DNA from: Glycine soja | Taxonomy: Eukaryota > Streptophyta > Magnoliopsida > Fabales > Fabaceae | DNA length: 64,000 bases | Direction of reading: 5' to 3' | Assembly (NCBI RefSeq): GCF_004193775.1 | Contig: NC_041005.1 | Span: forward strand, 9,054,501-9,118,500 | Shown: positions 32,504-45,860 of the stretch, in pieces | Numbering within the stretch: position 1 is the stretch's first letter | How the letters are laid out: each line of letters opens with the position of its first letter | Translations under genes and position numbers: made by a program | Notes under the pieces: model-generated | What the model was told of the DNA's origin: nothing | The model's database searches: none | The model's input: only the letters and a program-made list of their open reading frames with translations

Positions 32504-33184
32504 AAACAAGGATCTTGCTGAGCTCCTCATTGCCAAAGTCAAAGAATGCTGGCATAACCTTCAGCAGTAGGGGTCTTTGAAATATGAAGTAAGGGCCTGC
32601 AGAGAGGACTTGGTTCAGATCGTCCTCAGACTCAAATTTAAACACCAGCCAACCACTTTCATGAGCTGAGAATGAGAACTTGACTCCCCATTTTTGGCAA
32701 CAATCCAACAGAGCTTTATTTCCTGGGAAGCGGCCAGTCATATAGCCAATAAGGCTATGTCCCCAAGCCTCTTCCAGGGGTTGTAAAACAGTTTCTTCCA
32801 ACAACACTTCATCATCAGAGGGTGGAGGGGAAAACTTCATTCCAAAACTTTTGGAAGGGTTTCTGTTATCTTTGAACAGATTGACCTAAGGAGTGGGAGC
32901 CTTATTGTCGTCTAGCTGCGGTGATGACTTAGAGCCACAGGAGTGAGACGAATCCTCATCAGTAGTTGAATCATTGTCCCCTAAGGTGCAAGAAACCTCT
33001 GGGGAAGATTCAGATTCAGCACTGCATTCCGACAAATTATCAAACACTTGGTGTGCGACATCATCAGTTTTTGTAGAACTTGTCCCTGCCTTTTTACGAG
33101 CACCTTGCCTGAATCTGAGGTAGTACCCTTCACCATAATTTGCTTTGCAGCTGAGTGCGATTGACGACCCTTGTTCTTCCCCAT
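32504..33184 (-). pseudogene. LINE ORF1, N-terminal part (DUF4283-like)
   Basis: A likely start MGKNKGRQSHSAAKQ is at 33184. After about 30 residues the acidic, serine-rich linker (LSECSAESESSPEVSCTLGD) is in a different frame, and a TAG stands near 32885 where tryptophan is likely. From 32840 the frame is open again and reads a DUF4283-type domain (WLVFKFESEDDLNQVLSAGP, YFIFQRPLLLKVMPAF). It runs straight into the LTR junction, and the remaining ORF1 is at 16641-16028. One frameshift and one stop make it non-functional. Confidence 0.85.
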
Positions 33185-33441
33185 CAGGAGCAGTTCAAGC
33201 GGGCTATTGCAGGTAGTAACGAACTACTTCATAGCCCAAGATGAGAAAAAGTGATAGGGCACGCGATTGAAAAAAACAAGGAAAAGCATTGGAGACTGAG
33301 GCAGTCAGAACTCCCAAGGATCGAAGAAGGAACCCTAGCGTTTGTAGATAGCAAAGATCCACTCCGTCGGTGGCCAAGTCACTGGGCAGCACCCAAGGAC
33401 GGAAGGAACCTAGGTTAAATCAGTGACAAGTGAGGATATTT
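32504..33441 (-). mobile_element. L1-type LINE, 5' part
   Basis: Continues the LINE beyond the LTR insertion. It holds the 5' untranslated region and the first part of ORF1, and ends at the second copy of the 17-bp target duplication. The LINE therefore appears full-length and not 5'-truncated, as far as sequence alone shows. Confidence 0.85.
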
Positions 33442-33458
33442 TTAGCAACATTTCCTTT
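33442..33458. repeat. Target-site duplication of the LINE, right copy
   Basis: TTAGCAACATTTCCTTT, exactly as at 12534-12550. It lies at the LINE 5' end. Confidence 0.9.
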
Positions 33459-36283
33459 GATAGGATTGCTAGTGACATGATTGTTTTGGATGGGTGGCGC
33501 CTTGGGGGCCTAAGTTGCACCTTTTTAATTTTTTGATACATCTCTAGAACCTTAAATGCTTGCATTTTTTTCCTTTTAGGTTATTATTATCTTTGGGAGT
33601 TGAACGATCTTACAATCTAGACCTACAAAGGAGTTTGATTTGATTCAAAGTGCTCTTTGGATTTCATGGGCCTTTGACCTATAAATATAAATTAATTAGT
33701 ATATAATAATATAATTAAATATTAATAAATATAATGAATTTATATATTTTGTGTTAATAATAATATTATTTAATGAAAACTTATTATCTAATAATAAATT
33801 AAATATTAAATAAAAGTACATAGCATTTATATATTAACATATTAATTTAATAATTAATATAACATTTTTATCATATAATAAATTATTATTTATTATTATA
33901 TTTAAATATACTAATAATATTATATATTAATTAATAAATTGAGTAAATAATCAATTTGGTCGTTTAAGAAGCTTTCTTTTTAATCCCTAAAAGGAGGATT
34001 TTTTAAATATCTAGCATTTTGTCTTTCATGTTAATCCTCTGTAAATATTTGTTAGTTGATTCTGTTAGGCTTAAGTAACGGGTTAAGTGCCAGCTTAGGT
34101 ACCCGAGTGATCTTTCACGTGTTTATTGTCATGGCCATGGGCATTTTCTTTTTAAGTTGATTTAATTTTCAGAATCCGGAGATGACCTAATCTTGAAACA
34201 TGTTCCTTATTAGAAGACAATTCCCTAAACTTTCCATTTACATGTTACTTGGAGAGTGGGGATTGATTTGAATCTTATTCTTTGCAAAAGGTGTGTCTTT
34301 TTTATAAGTTGTTATTATAATTATAATGATTATTATTTGGGAAAGCGGCTATGAAATGAATGTTACATCATAAATTGATTATATGAAAAATGAATGATTG
34401 ATGAGAATTGAGTATTGATGCACTATTAAGTGAGTAGTAGGAAATAGCGGTTCAGATATCCTGCATTAAACTATCTTTTTGTTTTCCAATTAGACTCAAC
34501 TGCACCATTTTTGATAAAAAAAAAAGAGTTAAAAACACACCCCTTCTGTTTCAGCTTTACACAGTTTTTGAATATTGATTGTTTCGGCATATATTCTTTG
34601 TTTGATATAGTTTAAATTATATTTTCTTTTCTGGTATATATTAGTAGTAAAGTTTTATACTTTTATATATGTTTCATTTTTTTTAGTTAATACCAAAAAT
34701 TCAAACTGCATTAAAACAAAAAGGAAAAATCAATAAAATTACACTATCGATAAGAAATCATATCTAACTCTTACCGCATTAGAAGTTATAAAATTGATAT
34801 AATGATTGAAGGATGAAAGAAGAAGAGAGAGATTATTGGTTGGAATCACTCCGACTAAACTTCTAACAAAATTAACCACTAACATTTGTTTATAAAAAAA
34901 AAACTCTTATTGCATCCATGTTACAATCACACGATTGTTATCTTGGAAGAAAATCTAACTTAAATAATGGATATAACCTCTTGCATTAATATAGAATTGC
35001 ACTTGATTTGTATTGGCAGCTTCCCTTTTCTTTCTAACATTGCTTTCTTTGCATGTATAATATATTTTTTTACTTCCGAGAACCTTTTGATTTTATGTTT
35101 TCTGTCATATATAATTGTAATGTAAAAAAAAATAATTTGACTTCATTGATGAAAAAGATTCTAATGATTTCACAATAGAATTAACAAATTCATCAACACT
35201 TTTAGGTGTGTCTTTATATTATAAGGATTAAGTAATACAGAAAAATCTAGGATCTAAAACATTCAAATCAGTAGAATTTGCACTTTGACTCATCAAAACG
35301 ATCCAATATCAAATTCATCTTCCAAAGATGCCGGATGAAATTCAGCATCATATTGATCAATGTGTGTTCTTGTATATTGTCTTGTTGAATAAATATCATG
35401 TCTTAAATCCTCTTGACCATTTTTCCTTGATAGCAAATAATATTTTAAAATAAGTGATATTGTACAATTTTTTCTTTCTTTCTTTTGACTGTTGCGCTGG
35501 AAATTGAACAGTGAAGAGTGAAGTTCTTCTGTCACACTCGTTGATTTTCCTTTGATTTGGACGGAAGCCTAACCTATACGCTGCCACTGAATTGCCAGTC
35601 AGCAAAATTGGTCAATATTCTTCAATAGGAATCATTTTAGAATTGCACAGGGGTTATACGTGCAGTGTAAATTTTAGTTATAGTTTGGTACTTGTTTATA
35701 GCATTTCTACGAGTATTGATCGGAGACTAACCTCAAAAGCACTTCTGCAATTGAGAAATTATCCTAACATTTTTCTTGGTTAAATGTATAGGTGGGAGAT
35801 ACTTTCATTTTTTTTTCAATGTAGAATTTTTCCATGCCTAGACATTACCATTCGTAGTATGTGGCTCTTGTTTCAACTAAAAAGTTATATGTATTAACTA
35901 GTTAATTAATTAAATTATATGTATTAAAAAAATGGTTAAATGCCATTGAATAAAAGCGATTAAAAAATAATTGTGCATATAAGATATAAGAGAACAATTA
36001 ACAACATTAAATTATCAAACATATGAAATATAAAAAATATTATTCTATTGATATAAGTCATAATTTATGGGAACAATAATAAATAATTTTATGTCATATC
36101 TTGAAATCCATGAAAATAGTATAAAAATAATAAACTCAAACTTGTTTCATTGAGTTTAAATTGAAATCTAAAAAAAAATGATGATAATCCACCTTTTGTG
36201 CTAAACATTTATAAAAACTTATTTCTAAATCACATTGAATGTTTTTGTAAATTCTTTGTCTTCATTGTCAGTTATCAAATTCT
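33459..36283. other. AT-rich intergenic region
   Basis: Includes an extremely AT-rich stretch at about 33680-33950 built from ATTAATAT-like words. No coding motif was recognised. A minus-strand ORF at 35535-35293 has no detectable domain. Confidence 0.6.
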
Positions 36284-36990
36284 TCATTGTAACTCTTGAT
36301 ACATCAACATATAATTGACTATGAGGAAAAAATTTGATTGTGAAAGAAATACTCCAAGATGCTTCAAATATTGGCCTTGACTTTTGTTATTAGTCATTGC
36401 AAGTGAAAAAGCTAAAGGAAACAACCTTCTTTCAAATTTGAAAGGGATTCTAAGATTTGAAGGAGTTATCGACAATTTAGATATATAAATCTTCATACCT
36501 AGTTTACTTCCTGTAATAACTTTTCCTTCAAGCACATATTTACCCATTCTTGTAATGATGAGTCTAGTACCCTTGTACAGTTCAACAAATTAATCAATGT
36601 TTCTTAGGAACATAATTGGTACTATTCCTACTTTAAGTTTCAAGTGATCATTAGGTAGACTTGAAGTAACAATTTTATTAAAAAATTCAGGAGTGTAAAC
36701 ATAATCAGATCTATCTATTTGATAATGTTTAAGGACAACATGTACTCATTTATGATGTCAACAATATCATTTTTGGGATCTAAGACAACCCTATCTCAAA
36801 AAAATGATGGATCGTTAATGTTGTGTAAAAAACCTAGACAAGCAGAATTGATCATAGCCAAAACAAATTATTTGCTTATTTTTATCAACACATCATCTGT
36901 TATATCAACATGTATGTCAACATCATTACTTTCTTCAATTGTTACATTTCCAATTCCCAAAACCCATTATGAGAATAAATTCATTTTTGC
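36284..36990 (-). pseudogene. PIF1-like (Helitron) helicase C-terminal fragment
   Basis: The open part at 36547-36284 ends in a block FPLAFSLAMTNNKSQGQYLK followed by LGVFLSQ, the last helicase motifs of PIF1-type helicases as found in plant Helitrons. Upstream, in the same direction but broken by stops, are DPKNDIVDIINEYMLSLN and DYVYTPEFFNKIV, then VGIVPIMFLRNID and GTRLIITRMGKYVLEGKVITG. Helitron Rep/helicase proteins drive rolling-circle transposition. The ATP-binding Walker A part and the Rep domain were not found, and at least three stops interrupt the frame. It is a decayed fragment. Helitron origin is inference, since no Helitron ends were located. Confidence 0.75.
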
Positions 36991-37634
36991 AACATTTGAA
37001 TTCGAACTCCTAATGAGAAGTCACATATTTGTGTTTAATGTCAAAATTTCAAAAAAATTCTAGAGATAACAAGAATTTATTATTGCATGAACTATTTGTT
37101 GTCTTGTTCCTTTTATATATTTACTAATGGATTATATAAACTGCAATCAATCTTTGTTGCATTTGCTTGGTAATTGAGTTTTATTTTATGGATTTTTTAA
37201 AAAATTATTCACAAAAATTTAAACTCATGAAAATTATTTTTAATAATATACAAAGGAATAAGGTCTTTGCAAGGGTTTGGAGTTGGAATATGCAACCATT
37301 ATATTGAGAGTCATTGCTTAGATTTGGTTCAAAGCCAATGACTTAGTAGTGGGAGAAGATCGTTATATTCCTTAGTGCAACGACAATTTCGTAAATTTAA
37401 GTTCAATATTTTTATTAATTATATAAAATTATAAATATAAATTGCTGACAATAAAATTATTAAATTAATAATAATCAAAATTTCATATAACTCTAAATAT
37501 GCCTAAAAATTGACTATAAAATAACTTGAAATGTAAAAATAACTTTGAATGTCTTATAACATCCAGCTTCTTACTTCGTTCATTTGCCAAATATATATCA
37601 TCACCGACACTTTCAGATTGAGAGTTAGAGTTAA

Positions 37635-38350
37635 TCATGGGCACTTGATATGAAATTTCAACTTTGGATTGAAAGTAGGATCCATCATGGACACTGAATA
37701 TTGAATTTCAATACCTTGTTCATCATAAAGCCTCATTTCAAAATTATTTTGTCCAACATAATGGACATGAACTTCATGTTTTCCATTAAGCTTGTAAAAT
37801 TCATAATTTTTTTTTTCTAAAGCTCCAAAATAGTAAATGTTGATATCAAATATTTTTATGACTTCAACTTGTATCAATTTTTTTTTACATCCTTCAATTG
37901 TGTGTTGTCGATATCAATTTTTTGACACCAAAATGCGAGAAAAATCTATCCAGGTATAACATTTTCTTAAAAAAATTAATGAAAGAAATTGCATAAACGT
38001 AATTGAAGGAACAAAAAAAAAGTATAAAAGAAAGAAATTGATACCTCTCCATAAACCAAATCCAACTTAAGTGTTACGCAGAAGTCCTTTGTAAAACTGT
38101 TTTCTCCTAATGGATAAATAATTTTACGTAATTCCATAGCAAATATCCTAATATGAAAATTATTTTCTCCTAGGTAATAAAACATCACAATATGATGGCT
38201 TATCAAGCAATAAAAAGTTCTGAAGATGTTGTCAACTTTAGTGATAACAAATTGACTATGATGAACACCAATTTTCATCTTCATTGTATTTCCATATGAG
38301 TAATTTATATTAACAACTCCAGCTTGTGGGTCATCTCCATAACTGTTCAA
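37635..38350 (-). pseudogene. Possible B3-like DNA-binding domain fragments (two copies)
   Basis: Two minus-strand segments, 38350-37976 and 37877-37635, share the pattern of a hydrophobic strand, then HIVMFYYLGENNFHIRIF with IIYP, and VHVHYVGQNNFEMRLYDEQG with IEIQY. Plant B3 domains of the REM type end in a similar way, with a strand of the form (L/V)xFxYxGxxxFxVxIF and then a xIxYP tail. A DNA-contacting N-terminal half is not clear in either segment. They precede the helicase fragment in the same direction and might be a captured or neighbouring gene. Another family with a similar repeat is possible. Confidence 0.35.
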
Positions 38351-38399
38351 GAAATTAGTAGGAAACCTTATTTGTTTTTAATTGCACAAAATTTGAGAA

Positions 38400-41300
38400 C
38401 AAATTAATTAAAATGTGTAGTAGAGTATAAATTACGACAAAAAAAATCACATAAATAAAAAATCAACAAGACATTTAGAATGAAAAAAATATGTAGAAGA
38501 ATATAAATTACAACGAAAAAAATCACATATAAATATAAAATCAATAGAAATTCATAATGAAAAAAAAAACAATATGAAATTTAGTAATAACATATTTAAC
38601 TTGGTTTTGGTTCAATTTGATGACAAAACTCCTAAACCAACTTGTGAATTCCACACGTGAGATGATATCCATCTTACAATTTTATTTTTTTTTTAAAAGT
38701 GAAAGAAATCAATATTACACTTTGTGCCGCTATTTCTGTAGCAAAATTCTGACTTTTCTTTTCTAAATACTCTTCATGGTTCAACTGCTCAAATCTCTTC
38801 AAGTCCTTTACGACTACTTTATCATTCTTAATGTAGGGTTGTACGTGACAAGCCTCTTCTAGGTTTTTTTCTTGTTCATCCTTAATGACAAATTTGAAAT
38901 GTGAAGATGAAACGACAAATATAATTAGGATTGAATAACCAAATAATTTTTATGAATATTAATGTGTTATTAATTTGAAACGGAAAATATAAATTTGGTG
39001 AAGATGCAAGACAATTAGGATAGATGAAAAAATTATTGGCAGAAATTGCAGAAGAAAGAAGATTTATATATAATATAGATGTCAGATTATCTATTATTAC
39101 AGAAAGCAATAACACAAATTTAAAAGAGAGTTGGCTAAAACTGAACTATATATAGAAAATAATTTATAATTAAATATTTTTAATCTGTGCAAAAATAAGG
39201 TATTACGATGACACGTAATTTTTTATGTCACATTAACATGATATCTAGCTTATTTCACTATTAAAAACTATATAAAAATTGTTAGGACTCCAGGTGCAGT
39301 ATACTATACTCACACTTAGATACCCTGTCAAATTAATGGCTTGCAAAAATACTTTCAAACATTTTGAAAATAAATTAATAATATTTATAATTGTATTTAT
39401 TGTCAAATGATAAGTCAATGATGATATAAATATAATAGATTAACCTCTAGACGCATTTACTTTATCTCTAACCTCTTGACTCTAAATCTTACTAACTTAA
39501 ATATTAAAGTTTCTTACACTATGATTAATCTTTGTAGAAAAAATTCACTAGTTACTTTTAGTAGGATCTACTTTCTTAATTACATTTTTTTTCATCAATT
39601 AAACTTAAACATGGGATCTTGTTTATGAGATCTAAGCTCAGTTCAATCCAGACCAACGATATGTTGGTAATAAAAAGGGAAATATGAGATACTGAGTGTT
39701 AATTAGGCGAATAGAAAAATAACAGGCTAGTAATTGGTTTTACCAAGTGGATGGAAATGTTTAGCACAAGATTGAATTATTTTGGGAAAATATGGTTCAG
39801 CCCAATTAGAGCTGACTCAGGTCTACTTCAACAGTTCAATATAAGGTCAAGTGGCAATTTAGGTCGGCAGTACTGGTGAGCAGGTTAACTTGTTTTCCCT
39901 AATGAATCATTGTTGTTAGGTATAACCTTTACCTATTGTCGTATTGTTAAAATTACTGGTCAATGTAGACATTAAACCTTTGATTTTTTATTAGTATGAC
40001 ACTCTAATCAATTGAATTAATAAGTCAATTATATTAAAAAATGATTAATGTTATTATATATAACACTAAAATTTTTAATATGTAATAAATTTTATAACAA
40101 TTAATTTTAATCTGTACTTTTTTACATATATATAAATTTTTATTAAACCTATTTCACATAATCAGTTAGCATATTCTCTTCAGATTTTGGCCAAAAAGAC
40201 TGCTCTATCCATTTTGGTTGCCCTTCGATTGTTGCATGCAATTCTTTTCGCGAATCACTATAATACTTTTGTTTGTTTATACTATCCAGTACTACTGAAA
40301 GCTGTTCACGTGTAGAGAGGGCAGCATCTATTACTTTAATTTTGAGGCACCAACTAACAATCCATTCCAAGCCAATTAAGAAAAGAAATATTGACAACAT
40401 ACTCTACCAGGAAAGGATCCTCATATGTAAAAAATAAAATAAAAAATGGCAAAATTGTCAAGTGAAATAATCTAGCCATTGATTTTATAAAACTTTAAAT
40501 AAAATATATTTTATTAACAACAAATATTTAAGGGTCGGGGATCTCCTCCAGTAAAAAGGTCACTCGAGAGAGTTCCTCTCCAGTGAAACCATTCACTCTT
40601 AAATACGGTATTGGCTAAATTATAATATGTGATAATTTTAAGTTTTACTTTTATTTATTAAACCTCATTCATGATTTTATAATTTTTAATATTATTTGTT
40701 AGACTCGTTAAAAAATTGCAAATCATGCTTTCAAGACCATAATTAGAAAATTAAAAATGCAACGCTCGTGAATAACGCTCTAGCTGTTACACATAGAAAA
40801 TAGGTGCAGAATAGAGAAAACATAGGCAACATTTACCTGTGTTTTGGATGAAGCATTTACACAGGTAATATTTTGAGGGTATTTTCTGTTTGGATGTTTA
40901 ACATGATGATTTGAAGAATTCTTCAATTTTATCATCCTTTGTTAGATACAGAATTTGAAGTCCAGCAAAATAGGTGGAATTTAAGAAATTCGTCAATCAC
41001 TCTTCATCTTCATTGAACAGAACACAGATTCATCATCCCCAACCTCATCTTTAGCAACTTTATCCCTTTGATTTTTTCAACAACGGCAGGGGAAAAAACA
41101 AGTTTGCTCGGTGGTTGGTTAGTCATCAACACCGTGTGAAGATCCTTTGTTGTGTCATCACCATCTTCAATGACACCAATTTTCTCAAGGCATTTGACCA
41201 TTTCAATACCTCCGTTGATGACTTAGAAGCGGCTGTGAATTTCCATAACATAAAGATAACTTGATATCAAATTCATTTATCAAGATTCAATTTCTGTCGC

Positions 41301-41950
41301 GAGATTTGTGCTGCAATGCTGGGATTGATGGATGTAATGTGTGGTAGCGATACAAAACAATGTAGGCGAGGAGATAAGAAAATCACGAGAACATTCGTTC
41401 TGCAATTCAATGAAAATATTTGCAAAATTTTATAATCCAAACAAGTAATTTTATAATTGATTGGAATTTAACTGCTTTCAATTAAATAAATTACTTTGCA
41501 TTGTCATTTGGAAATTCTTCATCCAAACATAATTTGACACAGGGTAGCGATCTCGAACAGCAGAAACTTCTATCAGAATGAAGTGTACAATGCTCAAAAT
41601 AGTTCAACGAGAACAAACCCAATTCCAATCAAACTAAATTTAAATATCGAGGCTTCAAAAAGAATACAAATATATCTAATCCTCACAATATAAGCGGGTG
41701 ACATCAAGTTTACTAGATAGAAGAGAAGAATCTTAAAATTCCAATTCCATATAATAAAAACTTCAGCGTCCTTAATAAAATAGGCAATTTGGAAAACACT
41801 TGAAAATGGAAGGACAAACTAAAAACGGCCCAGTACATCCACAATCATAACAAACATGAATGCCTAAAATCTCAGTACCAAAGAGATATTAGCAACAAAC
41901 ACCTTCTCCCTTCAAAAAGATATGGAGGAGAAGTTCAATTCTAATTAGCA
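38400..41950. other. AT-rich intergenic region
   Basis: No gene is supported. Minus-strand ORFs at 40400-40149 (EWIVSWCLKIKVIDAALSTR) and 41201-41010 (MVKCLEKIGVIEDGDDTTKD) look less random than their surroundings and could be remains of coding exons, but I cannot assign them and see no partner exons. Confidence 0.5.
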
Positions 41951-41961
41951 GTAAAATATTT

Positions 41962-43749
<1,788 letters not shown>

Positions 43750-43860
43750 TGTCGAATCCTAGAGAGAGAAAGCGCGAGTGCGAGATCTGGTTTAGGGATT
43801 TAGAGAGAGAAAGTGAACAAATGAGGGAGACGGAGAACGACGAAAGGGAAGGGTAGTTTT
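43750..43860 (-). promoter_or_regulatory. 5' leader region of the 14-3-3 gene
   Basis: The 110 bp before the start codon contain GAGAGA-rich runs (CTCTCT on the coding strand) typical of plant leaders and core promoters. No clear TATA box was placed. Confidence 0.4.
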
Positions 43861-44461
43861 GAGGCTATTGCTTCCGATAATTGCGTTTTGAGAAGCGTGG
43901 GTGGGGTCGTTTTGGATATTGAACATGAACCGTTGGATCATGGATGGGTGATTTTTGTTTTGTTTTTTATTAATTAATATCTGAAAATTGGAAATTCTTG
44001 TTGCTGTAATTTAAAATGAGAAAAAGAGACAGCTGTCAGACACGGGGTTTTGATACTCTTTCTCTGTTCTCTCGCTCTGTAGAATCTGTATTCTTTTTAT
44101 AACATTCGTTTTCGTTGATTTTGAAAAGTTTCAAATTTAAATTGAATTGGGAAAGGAAAAAGGAATGGGCTGGGTTGGTTGGTAATGGGCCCGTTTGAAG
44201 ATTGGATTCGACTAGGCCCTTAAAAGTGCTTTTCACTGCAACTTTTCTTCTCCTTCGTCTGTCCTCGTTAATTAAGAATCAACACAAGCGGTCGCTCTTT
44301 TTTTGCTTAATAAAGTTAGCTTCACAATTTCCATATATATATAATAACAAGTTTTACTTGAAATTATTATATTACATTCAATACTTTATCCTTCACATTA
44401 TACTAATCTCTTTCAATTTATATAATAACTCGAATAAATCCAAATAAATTTATATTAACAG

Positions 44462-44462
<1 letters not shown>

Positions 44463-44504
<42 letters not shown>
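44463..44504. repeat. (AT)n microsatellite
   Basis: About 20 uninterrupted AT dinucleotides followed by CATAT. Confidence 0.95.
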
Positions 44505-44505
<1 letters not shown>

Positions 44506-45575
44506 TATAAATTAAAGAAAATTTATATAGTGTTTTTAGTAAAATAAATATCAGACATAATTTCTTTAAACACAAAATAATTGAGTCTAATTATTTTTAA
44601 TTTAGTTGGATGATTGTTGTTAGATTCAATTGTAACAAATCAAATAATATATTTTTTTATCGTAATCTTAACAATTTGTGTATGTGTAACAACAATGCTA
44701 ATGATATTTTTTTAATATAAATCTTTTGTTGACCTCTTCAAAACGTAAGTTAAAGGCGTATCTTTTAAGCATGATTCGTACAAAAATTATTCAACAAAAA
44801 ATAATTATTTGAAAAAGTATGACATCAAGTGGGAATGCTCATTTTAAAATAACTACTTTTTAATCAAGAATTTGGTGTAGAGTTTGTTCTCGATTTAGTT
44901 GAATTAATTAATATCGAGAAAAATAAAGGCCAGCGAAATTATCAGTACGCGTGAAACAGAGAGGACAAGTATGAACCTTCGTCTAGCTTGAGGTCAATTT
45001 GGCTAGCGCGTTTTGCTTTAATTCTAATTCATCCTCCAGTCTTGTAAATATTTTATGCAATCTAGACGAAGTAATTAGTAGAGAAGAGGAAAGTGTTTCA
45101 GAAAACAAATAAAGAAAGAAAGAAAGGGGAAGTGTTTGACTGTATTTTATCAATTGTTAGGCCTATTTCGTCACTTTATTAGACTCTTGTTCAATGGCTA
45201 CATTATTGTTTACAAGTTACAACTATGACAGTCCGACATCATCATTTATCACACACGAAGGAACAAAAAAAAAATTCAATAAAATTTAGTTAAATTCAAG
45301 GATAAACTCATAAAAGTGATAGAAACTGCAAGCATGTTATCGTTTGAAACTAGTTTATCGCTTTCTAGAATTATTTTACAAGTATTTTAACCTACAAAAT
45401 TGATTAAGATCTTCTTAACATAGAGAATACTACTCATATCAATGATTATTGGTTTGTTTTAATATAATATGATTTCGGAATTGATTGAGTGGAAGATTTG
45501 ACTTGAGTGGATTATAGTATCATATTAAATTGGGTAATTTTTATTTTTTCTTTCAAAAAAAATTGAGAAAAGGAA

Positions 45576-45598
45576 TATATATATATATATATATATAT
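45576..45598. repeat. (AT)n microsatellite, short
   Basis: About 11 AT dinucleotides. Confidence 0.9.
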
Positions 45599-45696
45599 AA
45601 ATTTTTTTATATAATCATCTAAGAACCATTGGTTATATGTATGATAAATTTATTAATTTTTAAAATAATTTAAATATTAATTTGTGATGAGATATT

Positions 45697-45860
45697 CCAA
45701 TGAATTTATTTCCGGGTCTTATACACATTACCCATCACACTATGGGAACTAATCATGCCCGAAGTGTTACCTTAACTACAAGGAGGGAGATGCAAAACAT
45801 GACTACTAGTGATGAGAGTAAAGTCTTAACAAGATAGGTGTGATTGGATCACCTCCTTTT
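45697..45860 (+). pseudogene. Plastid 16S rRNA 3'-end fragment in nuclear DNA (NUPT)
   Basis: The order TTCCGGGTCTTATACACATTA, CCCATCACACTATGGGAACT, CATGCCCGAAGTGTTACCTT, AAGGAGGGAGATGC, AGTAAAGTCTTAACAAG and TTGGATCACCTCCTTTT follows the end of plastid (bacterial-type) 16S rRNA, including the decoding-site region and the anti-Shine-Dalgarno CCTCC. Nearly all differences from the conserved rRNA are C-to-T or G-to-A, and about 12 bp are missing before GGATCACC. It is too short and decayed to act as an rRNA. Plastid origin, not mitochondrial, is my reading of the sequence. Confidence 0.85.

Noticed and set aside
40149..41201. Two minus-strand ORFs that look slightly non-random
   Set aside because: No family assignment and no consistent exon borders; mentioned only as part of the intergenic stretch.
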